64,000 bases of DNA, taken from the NCBI GenBank assembly GCA_017883205.1, contig JADGNZ010000008.1, forward strand, positions 1 to 64,000. Direction: 5' to 3'. A program made the translations under genes and the position numbers. Origin of the DNA: Thermoanaerobaculia bacterium. Lineage in GTDB: Bacteria; Acidobacteriota; Thermoanaerobaculia; Gp7-AA8. Shown here one piece after another: positions 50,002-57,136 of the stretch. The stretch's first letter is position 1. Every line of letters starts with the position of its first letter. The notes below the pieces were generated by a model, which searched no databases, had not been told where the DNA came from, and saw only the letters and a list, made by a program, of their open reading frames with translations.

Positions 50002-50282
50002 GATGTCCTCCGAGTCTCAAATTGTCGTGAAGGGCTGGTCACTGAATCAAGACGGACGCATTCTCGATATTCGCATCGACAAGCCGCGGCGGTGCCTAGG
50101 TGCTGGTCACCAAAGGTTCGCTTGCCTCAGAAGTGGTTGATTCGCGAACGAACCTTGGTGATTGTCGTTACCGCGCGATGCTCGCTCGACGTCCCGGTCC
50201 TGCAGAGGAAGGGCTTCGTGCGGCTCCTCGGTTGGTCTAGGAGAAATCGGCTAAGAGCGGCGGCTGACTAAGACTAAGAGGG
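50002..50282. other. Unassigned stretch with stem-loop and short frame
   Basis: A 46-codon plus-strand frame (50003-50140) starts SSESQIVVKGWSLNQDG; I cannot assign it and it may be a gene remnant. A stem-loop pairs 50107-50120 with 50149-50161 (13 bp, one bulge). A short CTAAGAG iteration lies at 50244-50280, in the pattern of the 7-nt elements. Confidence 0.3.
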
Positions 50283-50504
50283 CTATTGCTCTCTCACCTT
50301 GTCGAGGATCTCGCGCTCGGTCGGGAAACGGCCTTCCTCCTTCTTCGAGAAGATGGCTTTGCCGTCAATCGAGACGACAAAGATTCCGCCGCTGCCGCGG
50401 ACGACCTCGCTGTCGATCCCGAATTCCCGTTTGATCTCAGCCACCAGACTGGAGGCTCGTGGGAGGTAGTTTCAAACGCCGCAGTAATCGATTCGAATGT
50501 GCAT
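50283..50504 (-). CDS. Selenoprotein W-like (Rdx family) with in-frame UGA
   Basis: 73 codons from ATG 50504 to TAG 50283, with a TGA at codon 11 (50472-50474). Read as selenocysteine, the start is MHIRIDYCGV-Sec-NYLPRAS and the rest is VAEIKREFGI, VVRGSGGIFVVSIDGKAIF and SKKEEGRFP. This is the Rdx fold pattern of SelW/SelT/SelH, redox thioredoxin-like proteins with Cys-x-x-Sec at their N-terminus. Downstream of the UGA a hairpin with apical GUC is at SECIS distance. It follows the PP2C gene. There is no Shine-Dalgarno. If the cell lacks Sec insertion this would instead be a pseudogene with a stop mutation, but the uninterrupted conserved remainder argues against that. Confidence 0.85.
50439..50457 (-). 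promoter_or_regulatory. Candidate bacterial SECIS hairpin
   Basis: Fifteen nucleotides after the UGA the message forms AGCC/GGCU and CCA/UGG stems separated by a U-U mismatch, with a GUC apical loop; the loop G is 23 nt from the UGA. E. coli fdhF has a similar placement and an apical GGUCU. The folding is by eye. Confidence 0.55.
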
Positions 50505-50510
50505 GGTTTT

Positions 50511-50580
50511 CGAGAGATCAGAGACAAGAGGTCAGAGATCAGGGCTTCTTGTCTCTGATCTCTGGTTCCTGATCTCTGCT
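50511..50580. repeat. Iterated GATCAGA inverted element before the SelW-like gene
   Basis: Left arm AGATCAGAGACAAGAGGTCA and right arm CTTGTCTCTGATCTCTGG are complementary over about 25 nt. It fills the gap between the phosphatase and the selenoprotein ORF, and uses the same word as 44813-45081 and 53969-54115. Confidence 0.85.
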
Positions 50581-51338
50581 TAAATCGTCTTCACCAGGAT
50601 CGCGGTCACGTTATCCAGCCCGCCACGTTCGTTGGCGGTATCGATCAGGTCGCGGCAAGCCTTTTCGAGGTCGTCGGCGTTGCCGGTCACGAGCTTGAGA
50701 ATCTCTTCTTCGGGAACCATGCCAGTGAGGCCGTCGGAGCAGAGGAGGTAGAAGTCGCCGGGCCGGCTGTCGATTTCGGAGGCATCGGGATTGACGGACA
50801 GAGCGCCGCCAAGGGCGCGCGTGATCACGTTTCGAAGAGGATGTTTTTCGGCTTCCGCTTCGGTGAGCATGCCGGCCTGCACCTGCTCGAAAACCCAGGA
50901 GTGATCACTCGTGATGCGGGTGATCTTACCGTCGCGGATCATGTAGGCGCGCGAGTCGCCCACATGGGCGACCGACATCTTGTCGCCGTCCGCCATGGCG
51001 GCAACCACGGTCGTGCCCATGCCGCGCAGGCGGGCATCCTTGCGCATTGCTTCGAGGACGCGGGTGTTGGCCATGCGTAGAGCCGCCATCAGCCGGTTCG
51101 TCGTCCGCGAGTAGTGTTCGTCGTAGGCGTGCGGCCACGTGCCGTCGTCTTCCTTCGTGTGGACGATGAACTCGGAGATCGAGTCTACGGCGATCCGCGA
51201 GGCGATCTCGCCGGCTGCGTGCCCTCCCATACCGTCGGCGACGAGGAACAACTTCGCCTCATCAGCGACGAGGAAGGAATCCTCGTTATGCTGCCGTTGC
51301 CGTCCGACATGTGTGAGGCCGTATGCCTTCACTTCCAT
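50580..51338 (-). CDS. PP2C-type serine/threonine phosphatase
   Basis: 252 aa. Motifs in order: HVGRQRQHNEDSF, VADGMGGHAAGE, GMGTTVVAA, VAHVGDSRAYM, SDHSWVFEQ, RALGG, SDGLTGMV and GGLDNVTAI supply the metal-binding aspartates. It reverses Ser/Thr phosphorylation by PknB-like kinases; none is in the window. ATG 51338 is followed upstream by a 3-bp gap to dnaJ. It is the fourth gene in a minus-strand unit of RodZ-like, HEAT-like, DnaJ and phosphatase genes. Confidence 0.95.
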   Translation of the reverse strand: MEVKAYGLTHVGRQRQHNEDSFLVADEAKLFLVADGMGGHAAGEIASRIAVDSISEFIVHTKEDDGTWPHAYDEHYSRTTNRLMAALRMANTRVLEAMRKDARLRGMGTTVVAAMADGDKMSVAHVGDSRAYMIRDGKITRITSDHSWVFEQVQAGMLTEAEAEKHPLRNVITRALGGALSVNPDASEIDSRPGDFYLLCSDGLTGMVPEEEILKLVTGNADDLEKACRDLIDTANERGGLDNVTAILVKTI

Positions 51339-51341
51339 TCC

Positions 51342-52004
51342 TCAGCCCTTTTTGAAAAGGGTAAACCCCTTTCCGCCTTCCTTCGCCTCACCACGCTGGC
51401 GCAATTCGGCCAGTGACGCACGGATTTCAGGATTGTCTGTGTCCCACTTTAACGCTTCCTCGAGATATCTCTCAGCTTTTGCGGTCAGTCCGGCGCGCTT
51501 GCAGATCGATCCGGCGTCTCTGAGAAACAGGGGATTGATCGGTTCGCGCTGCACCGCCGTCTCGATTGCCTGCACCGCCTGGCGGGAGTATGCCGGAATG
51601 CGGGTCGCTGCAAGCGCGAGGTAGTGAAAGGCTTTGCCATCCGCCGGATTGTGCTTCGCAGCCATGTCGAAGTTCTCGTACGCGGCGCTCATGTCACCTT
51701 CCTTGTACGCCTTGACTCCCCTCGACAAGTAGACCTTGGCTACCTGCACGAAATCAGCCGGACCCGTCGTCGCGCGCGATCCCGCCGAGCCGATCTCCGC
51801 ATCGTGCTGCTTGCGCCGGGCGGTATTCGTCAGCACGTTGACGGCTTCGGTCAGGGTCTGGAACTTTCGCTCCGCATCCGCCTTGTCGGGGCCCTTGTAG
51901 CGGTCAGGATGCTGCTCGCGGGCAAGCTTCCGGAAACGCTCCCGGATTTCCGGCTCGGAAGCGGAGCGATCGACTCCGAGCACTTCGTAGTAGTTGACCT
52001 TCAT
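51342..52004 (-). CDS. DnaJ-domain protein with TPR-like repeats
   Basis: 220 aa. J domain (residues 1-65) with the HPD motif at 32-34, no Gly/Phe or zinc-finger region, and a helical TPR-like C-terminus (about 100-205: YLSRGVKAYKEGDMSAAYENF, AIETAVQREPINPLFLRDAG). It should stimulate an Hsp70 for particular clients. It is directly adjacent to both neighbours (0 and 3 bp), indicating one operon. Confidence 0.92.
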   Translation of the reverse strand: MKVNYYEVLGVDRSASEPEIRERFRKLAREQHPDRYKGPDKADAERKFQTLTEAVNVLTNTARRKQHDAEIGSAGSRATTGPADFVQVAKVYLSRGVKAYKEGDMSAAYENFDMAAKHNPADGKAFHYLALAATRIPAYSRQAVQAIETAVQREPINPLFLRDAGSICKRAGLTAKAERYLEEALKWDTDNPEIRASLAELRQRGEAKEGGKGFTLFKKG

Positions 52005-53099
52005 TCAGGATTTTTGACTGCGTTGGATGTAGGCCTTCCGCGCCAAGCCTCTGACGGTTTCGCTCACGCCTTTGTCGTCTTTCAAGCCCTTCAAATCACG
52101 CAAGGTTAGTCGATTGATCAATGGCAGGACAACCCCCACCGGGCACTTCGGATTGCGCGCCAGGGTAACGGCGATGTTGTACTTGGAGATCCACTCGCGC
52201 TTCAGAGTGATGAGCCGGAGCACTTCCTCCGCGATGTTTCTCATCGAGGCGATCGATTCCACCTCCGACTCGCTCATCCGCGGATTGCGCATCACAGCGC
52301 CGCACACCAGCCTGTTGTGATCGCGGATGAGGATCATCCGCTCGGTCTTGCCGCCTTTGAACCCCATCTGCACTTTCTCGGAAACGGTCATCACCAGAAT
52401 CTGGGAAAAAACGGATAGCTTTTTCTCGTCCTGTTTCTCGCTCTCCATCAGCACGGGCGGCGGCGAATCGGATTCCGGCTCCTGCGCCGCTTTCTCCAGA
52501 AGATCGGCAATCGGCTCATCGGAGAGCGTGAGCATGGCCTCGTCTTCACCGACCTCGGCCGGCTGTTGCGCGGCGATGCGCGCTTTCTTGTCGAAGAACT
52601 CCTCGCGCGTCTCAAGCGCACGGCGTCGTACGTCCGGCGTCAGCTGCGGATTCGCGAGGAGCGCATCCAGTATCCCCGGAGTGCGAATGATGCGCGCCTG
52701 ATTGATGGCAACGACTTCCTGCACAGCGGCATCAGCAACGGCGGCCAACTCCACGACCAGCTCGTCCGGTACGGCACGGTTGCGGATCAGCGCCTCGAGG
52801 ACGAAGGGATCCTCGCTTGCCCGCATCAGCATCGACAGATGCGCCGGCGGCAGACTCTCGTTCGCTGCAAACGACTGAATACTGCGCGAGGGGACGTCGG
52901 CGAGGGAGCTGCGCGCCGCGGATGCGATCTCCGCATCGGGAGATCGTGTCAGATACGCCAGAACGACGATGAGATCGTCCTGCGGCAGTGGCAGAAAACC
53001 GCGCGCGAACGTTTCCACCGCTTCACGAGGGTAATCGCCGGAAATGATCCGCTCGATGATGATGTCGCCGGACAGCTCGGCCGAGGAAGCGCTCATCAT
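52005..53099 (-). CDS. HEAT-like hypothetical protein
   Basis: 364 aa, mostly helical. The N-terminal half (about 1-180) contains repeats of 25-30 residues (LSMLMRASEDPFVLEALIRN, ILDALLANPQLTPDVRRRAL), then an acidic linker (about 190-235), and a C-terminal domain (about 245-360) with KLSVFSQILVMTVSEKVQMG. It overlaps the RodZ-like gene by 4 nt. A related-looking protein is encoded at 54102. Function unknown. Confidence 0.8.
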   Translation of the reverse strand: MMSASSAELSGDIIIERIISGDYPREAVETFARGFLPLPQDDLIVVLAYLTRSPDAEIASAARSSLADVPSRSIQSFAANESLPPAHLSMLMRASEDPFVLEALIRNRAVPDELVVELAAVADAAVQEVVAINQARIIRTPGILDALLANPQLTPDVRRRALETREEFFDKKARIAAQQPAEVGEDEAMLTLSDEPIADLLEKAAQEPESDSPPPVLMESEKQDEKKLSVFSQILVMTVSEKVQMGFKGGKTERMILIRDHNRLVCGAVMRNPRMSESEVESIASMRNIAEEVLRLITLKREWISKYNIAVTLARNPKCPVGVVLPLINRLTLRDLKGLKDDKGVSETVRGLARKAYIQRSQKS

Positions 53100-53953
53100 T
53101 GCTGCGTCTTCTGGAGGGATTCGCGATCGAACACGACGTCGTGCAGGACCTGCCCTCCGCGTCCTAGCGGCGGCACCGGCTTGTCGTTGAGCGTCAATGC
53201 GATCCCTGCTGCGTTGCCAATCGTGCGGAAGCGGAAACGCTCCTTCGCTTCGATCGTGCGGTGGTAGCCCCGCCGAAGCTCATCGTTGATGACGGTCTCG
53301 CCGTCGGCTTCCAGAACCACGACGGACGGCTCGCTGACCTCGATGCTCAGTAGCAGCGGCGCCGGTTGCCCCGGCTCAGGAGCAACGGGAGCCGTCGCCG
53401 TCTGCGGCAGCGCTGCGGGCGCTTTCGGCGGCGGCGCCGTAACGACCGTTTTGGCCTCGGTACTCAGGCGTTCCTCGTTGGCGAGGCGGCCTTCGCGGCG
53501 GTGTTTGAGCGCCCAGTAGCTGACGGCGGCGAGGGCGATTACGACGAGGATGAGGATGTAGACGTTGCGGTCAACGCGGGCGTAGGCCGGCGGAATGCTG
53601 ACCGGCGACTTCTTCTTGGGCATCGGTGGCGCCTGCGGCGTCGTGAGCCGTTCGAGATGCACAGACTGCTCGATGCGATCGTCGCCAACGGCGGCGAAGT
53701 TGTATCGATTGACCATCTCTTCCGAGCTCAGGCCGAGGTAGCGGGCGTACTCCCGGACAAAACCGCGCGTGAAAACGGGCGCGGGCAGCGTCTTGTGATC
53801 GTTGCGCTCGATCGCCTCCAGAAAACGCTTGCTGATCTTCGTGGCATCGGCGATCTCTTTGAGCGAGATGCCGCGAATCTCACGCTCGCGCCGAAGCTCC
53901 TCGCCGAACGACGCGAGCTCCGATTGAGGGGGCGTGGGATCCTGATCAGGCAT
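53096..53953 (-). CDS. RodZ-like helix-turn-helix membrane protein
   Basis: 285 aa. An N-terminal HTH_25 domain (about 13-80: REIRGISLKEIADATKISKRF), one transmembrane helix (about 132-151) and a C-terminal DUF4115-type beta domain (about 205-285: VSEPSVVVLEADGETVINDEL). RodZ links the cell-shape cytoskeleton to the membrane. A Pro/Ala-rich linker (about 170-198) lies between. The operon that follows runs RodZ-like, HEAT-like, DnaJ, PP2C. Confidence 0.87.
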   Translation of the reverse strand: MPDQDPTPPQSELASFGEELRREREIRGISLKEIADATKISKRFLEAIERNDHKTLPAPVFTRGFVREYARYLGLSSEEMVNRYNFAAVGDDRIEQSVHLERLTTPQAPPMPKKKSPVSIPPAYARVDRNVYILILVVIALAAVSYWALKHRREGRLANEERLSTEAKTVVTAPPPKAPAALPQTATAPVAPEPGQPAPLLLSIEVSEPSVVVLEADGETVINDELRRGYHRTIEAKERFRFRTIGNAAGIALTLNDKPVPPLGRGGQVLHDVVFDRESLQKTQQ

Positions 53954-53968
53954 AGTTGGGCGTAGAAA

Positions 53969-54115
53969 TCCGAGAAGAGATCAGAGACTAGAGATCAGAG
54001 ACTAGAGATCAGAGACTAGAGATCAACGAGCAGGAGATGAGGCACTGATCTCTGATCTCTGGTCTCTAGTCTCTGGCACCTGATCTCTGGCCGCTGATCT
54101 CTCAGCTCTGTTCCA
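53969..54115. repeat. Iterated GATCAGA inverted element between RodZ-like and HEAT-like genes
   Basis: Left: AGATCAGAGACTAGAG repeated three times (53969-54022). Right: CTGATCTCTGATCTCTGG and variants (54045-54113). Arms can pair over 40 nt. The right end extends a few bases into the 3' end of the following CDS. Confidence 0.9.
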
Positions 54116-54845
54116 CCATTCTAACGAAAACGCGCTCTCGCAGCCGTTCGATGCAGCGGCGCAGGTACGTTGAGGTGGCAGGATGTTCATGAATGAGGCA
54201 GAGATCCCGCTGCGACAGGAACCGCAACTGCGAAGCTGCCGACGAACGCGGCGTCGATGGATTCATGACCAGAGCCCGGCGGATTGCGTAGCGGAATGAC
54301 CACTTCTGATCGGCGGCGAGGAGCCGCAGCGACTCCGGCAACGCGCTCTCTGAGCCGGCGAACAGCAACAGATCTTCCTCACGCAGCCGTTGGTTGATCA
54401 GCAGAGCCGCGAAGACCTTCGGATCAGGATCGAAGAGGAAGACCTTGATCAGGGCGGCGCTACATCGCTTCGCCGAAGCGATCTTCTCGCCGAGGGAGAG
54501 CTTTTTCACGCGAAAGAGGAGCTGCGTCTCGACAGCGCGCCGCACCTGGGCAGGAACTTTCACATCGACCGATAGGCGCAGCAGGTCAGGCCAGAAAAGG
54601 TAATGAACGAGCTTGACCGCATGTGTGAGCGGAGTAGCACGATGCTGCACCAGACGAAACCGCACCGCGTAAAACGCAGTGAGGTGGGTTGTTCTGGCGA
54701 CGGCCTGACAAATCGTGGGGCCGCAGTTGGGATTGTCCAGCAGTGACAGCGCCTCGCCCTCGAGAAGCGAAGAGCCATTCTCGGCGAAGAACACCGATAG
54801 CTCTTCCCGTGAAAGGTTCCGGAGTGCAAGGTTGGAATACTGCAT
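54102..54845 (-). CDS. Hypothetical HEAT-like cytoplasmic protein
   Basis: 247 aa from ATG 54845, all-helical and Leu/Arg-rich, with several degenerate repeats (PDLLRLSVDVKVPAQVRRAV, EKIASAKRCSAALIKVFLFD, SLRLLAADQKWSFRYAIRRAL). No signal peptide or membrane segment. TTATTT lies 10 nt upstream. Its style recalls the protein at 52005 but similarity is weak. It faces array A4. The last bases overlap a repeat element. Confidence 0.75.
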   Translation of the reverse strand: MQYSNLALRNLSREELSVFFAENGSSLLEGEALSLLDNPNCGPTICQAVARTTHLTAFYAVRFRLVQHRATPLTHAVKLVHYLFWPDLLRLSVDVKVPAQVRRAVETQLLFRVKKLSLGEKIASAKRCSAALIKVFLFDPDPKVFAALLINQRLREEDLLLFAGSESALPESLRLLAADQKWSFRYAIRRALVMNPSTPRSSAASQLRFLSQRDLCLIHEHPATSTYLRRCIERLRERVFVRMVEQS

Positions 54846-54889
54846 GTGCGCTCGCAAATAACTAGCACCAAAAACGGAAGCAATATGAA

Positions 54890-55062
54890 ATCAGATCACA
54901 TGAATGTGAAACCGGATCATATGAATGTGAAACCAGATCATATGAATGTGATCCCGGATCATATGAATGTGATCCCGGATCATATGAATGTGAAACGAGA
55001 TCACATGAACGTGATCTCGGATCACATGAACGTGAAACCAGATCACGTGAGCGGGAAGCCGG
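54890..55062. repeat. Array A4: 21-nt tandem repeat between divergent genes
   Basis: About eight 21-nt units with core ATGAATGTGAAACCGGATC. The plus-strand unit begins with ATG and stays open, giving HMNVKPD repeatedly. Several units have GATCATATGAATGTGATC, in which GATCA and TGATC are inverted. The 316-bp gap 54846-55161 holds this array, a hairpin at 55118-55136 and the downstream promoter; no gene. Confidence 0.92.
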
Positions 55063-55110
55063 AACACGCAGCCGGCGCGGCGCGCCGCTGTTTTTAGAAT
55101 AACTTTCGAC

Positions 55111-55136
55111 TATGATCGGCGCAAACATATTGCGCC
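55111..55136 (+). promoter_or_regulatory. Promoter with hairpin at the predicted start of the glycan locus
   Basis: TATGAT (55111-55116) could be the -10 for the dehydratase gene. A perfect 7-bp inverted repeat GGCGCAA/TTGCGCC (55118-55136) begins two bases later, spanning the expected start site, so it could be an operator or a 5' RNA hairpin. Confidence 0.4.
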
Positions 55137-55161
55137 TTACCGGAGTGCTTGCAACTCCCTG

Positions 55162-57108
55162 ATGAACGTTTCGACTGACAGCCCTCCGCTTCCCACTCCT
55201 CTCTTGCGCACGTCAGCCGTAAGAGTCGTGATCCTCTTCGTGCTGCACATCCTCGTCTTCACGGCGAGCTACCTCTTGGCGTGGCTGGCGCGCTTCGACT
55301 TTTCCGTACCTCCTCGCTACGCAGCCGTCATGTGGAGCAGCCTCCCCTTCATCGTGCTGGTGCAACTCGGGGTAGCGACTGTCTTCGGCTTCTTTCGAGG
55401 CTGGTGGCGTTACGTCGGCATCAGCGACGTCCTGCGGATCGCGGCCGGCATCGTGGTCTCCCTGGGCGTCTCGATCGCGCTCTGGTACGTTGGTGCGGCG
55501 ATCGCGTTTCAGCCGGTCGTGGGCGTGTCACGCAGCGTGTTGCTGATCGATTCGATGTTCGCACTGCTGGCCATCTTCGGGGCGCGCGTGCTCGTTCGGC
55601 TGACGAAGGATCTGACCCGCGCGGACGCCACCCACGAGGCCAGGCGAATCCTCATCGTTGGCGCAGGAGACGCTGGTGAAGCTCTGGCACGTGAGATCCA
55701 GCACCGGCCGCAACTGGGGATGAAAATCGTCGCCTTCGTAGACGATCACCGGGCCAAATGGCGATCGCAGATCCGCGGCATCGAAGTGCTCGGTCCCATT
55801 TCCGGCGTTGGTGCCATTGCCGAAGACACGCGCGCCGACGAGGTGTTGCTGGCGATTCCGAGCGCATCCGGCCGCAGGATCCGCGAAATCATCCATCACC
55901 TCTCCGCCGCCGGGTTGAAGTTCCGCACGATGCCGGGCCTCGACCAGATCGCCAGCGGCAAGGCACAGGTGACCAGTCTCCGCGAGGTGAACGTCGAGGA
56001 CCTCCTGCGCCGCGAGCAGGTGGTGATCGGCGATGCCTCTACGCGGGACCTCTTCCGCGGCCGCAAGATCATCGTCACTGGCGCCGGCGGCACCATCGGC
56101 TCTGAGCTGGCGATGCAGAGTCTCAACTACGAACCTTCCGAACTGCACCTCTTCGAACGATCCGAGCACGCGCTCTACAACTGCTTGCGCCGCATCGAGC
56201 GTGAGGCTCCGCAGATGCTGCGCATCGTCCATCCGCATCTCGTCGATTGCGCTCAAGCCGGCGGTCTCGTCGCCTCGATCCGTCCGGCGATCGTCATTCA
56301 CGCCGCGGCACACAAGCACGTGCCGCTGGGCGAACAGAATCCAACCGAATACGTGCGCAACAATTGCCTCGTGGCACATCAGTTCGCGGAAGCGTGCGCC
56401 GCCGCCGGCGTCGAGCGCTTCGTCTTCATCTCGACGGACAAAGCGATCAACCCATCGAGCGCCATGGGCGCCAGCAAACGCGCCGCGGAGATCGCACTCC
56501 TCGACCTCGCCGCCAGAACGCAACTGCGCGTGATGGTGGTCCGCTTCGGCAACGTCATCGGCTCATCCGGAAGCGTCGTGCCGCTCTTCCTCGATCAGAT
56601 CGCCGCCGGCGGACCGGTAACCGTGACCCATCCCGATGTGACGCGCTACTTCCTCCGTCCTTCCGAAGCCATCTCACTCATTCTGCAGGCGGTGGCATTC
56701 GGCCAGGGAGGTCGCATCTACATGCTCGACATGGGTGAGCCCATCGGTATCGCCGAGCTCGCACGCGATCTGATCCGGCTTTCGAGTCACACACCCGAAG
56801 AGATTCCGATCACGTTCATCGGCCTGCGTCCCGGCGAAAAACTCAACGAAGAGCTCTTCACCGGTGCCGAGACCGTCTGCGAGACGCAGCATCCGCAGGT
56901 CATGGGGGTCGAAGTGCGTCAGCCGGATGCCGAGGTTGTCGCTGCGTGGTACCGCCGCCTCGAAACCGCGGTGACCCTTCGCTCCGGTAACGTCAAGCAA
57001 CTGCTTCGGGAGCTCATCCCAGAGTACGATGCGGCAAGCTCGGAATCGGAGTACTCAGCCGTTCCGGCAGCGGCTGAGATGATCGGCGCCGGAGCGACAG
57101 TGAATTGA
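55162..57108 (+). CDS. Membrane nucleotide-sugar 4,6-dehydratase (CapD/WbpM/PglF type)
   Basis: 648 aa. Four to five N-terminal helices (about 20-130), a first Rossmann-like part (RILIVGAGDAGEAL, about 165) and a second, catalytic SDR domain (about 300-600) with GAGGTIGSELA, Ser in VFISTDKA (about 429) and MGASK (Met/Lys of the SMK triad). Such enzymes make UDP-4-keto-6-deoxy sugars for glycan heads. It starts the plus-strand glycan segment, 28 bp before a ligase-like gene. It would provide the ketosugar for the DegT-type aminotransferase at 59597. Confidence 0.94.
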   Translation: MNVSTDSPPLPTPLLRTSAVRVVILFVLHILVFTASYLLAWLARFDFSVPPRYAAVMWSSLPFIVLVQLGVATVFGFFRGWWRYVGISDVLRIAAGIVVSLGVSIALWYVGAAIAFQPVVGVSRSVLLIDSMFALLAIFGARVLVRLTKDLTRADATHEARRILIVGAGDAGEALAREIQHRPQLGMKIVAFVDDHRAKWRSQIRGIEVLGPISGVGAIAEDTRADEVLLAIPSASGRRIREIIHHLSAAGLKFRTMPGLDQIASGKAQVTSLREVNVEDLLRREQVVIGDASTRDLFRGRKIIVTGAGGTIGSELAMQSLNYEPSELHLFERSEHALYNCLRRIEREAPQMLRIVHPHLVDCAQAGGLVASIRPAIVIHAAAHKHVPLGEQNPTEYVRNNCLVAHQFAEACAAAGVERFVFISTDKAINPSSAMGASKRAAEIALLDLAARTQLRVMVVRFGNVIGSSGSVVPLFLDQIAAGGPVTVTHPDVTRYFLRPSEAISLILQAVAFGQGGRIYMLDMGEPIGIAELARDLIRLSSHTPEEIPITFIGLRPGEKLNEELFTGAETVCETQHPQVMGVEVRQPDAEVVAAWYRRLETAVTLRSGNVKQLLRELIPEYDAASSESEYSAVPAAAEMIGAGATVN

Positions 57109-57136
57109 AGCGCTGGACGCGCATCACCCTTTCCCG

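Noticed and set aside
50471-50475. UGA in the SelW-like ORF as a sequencing error or pseudogene stop
   Set aside because: The codon falls exactly where the family has Cys or Sec, and the frame is otherwise intact with a suitable hairpin, so recoding is the simpler reading; still needs Sec machinery.
54846-55097. 83-codon frame through array A4 (HMNVKPD repeats)
   Set aside because: Open because 21 is a multiple of three; no Shine-Dalgarno or -10 box close to its start. Translation cannot be excluded but is not supported.
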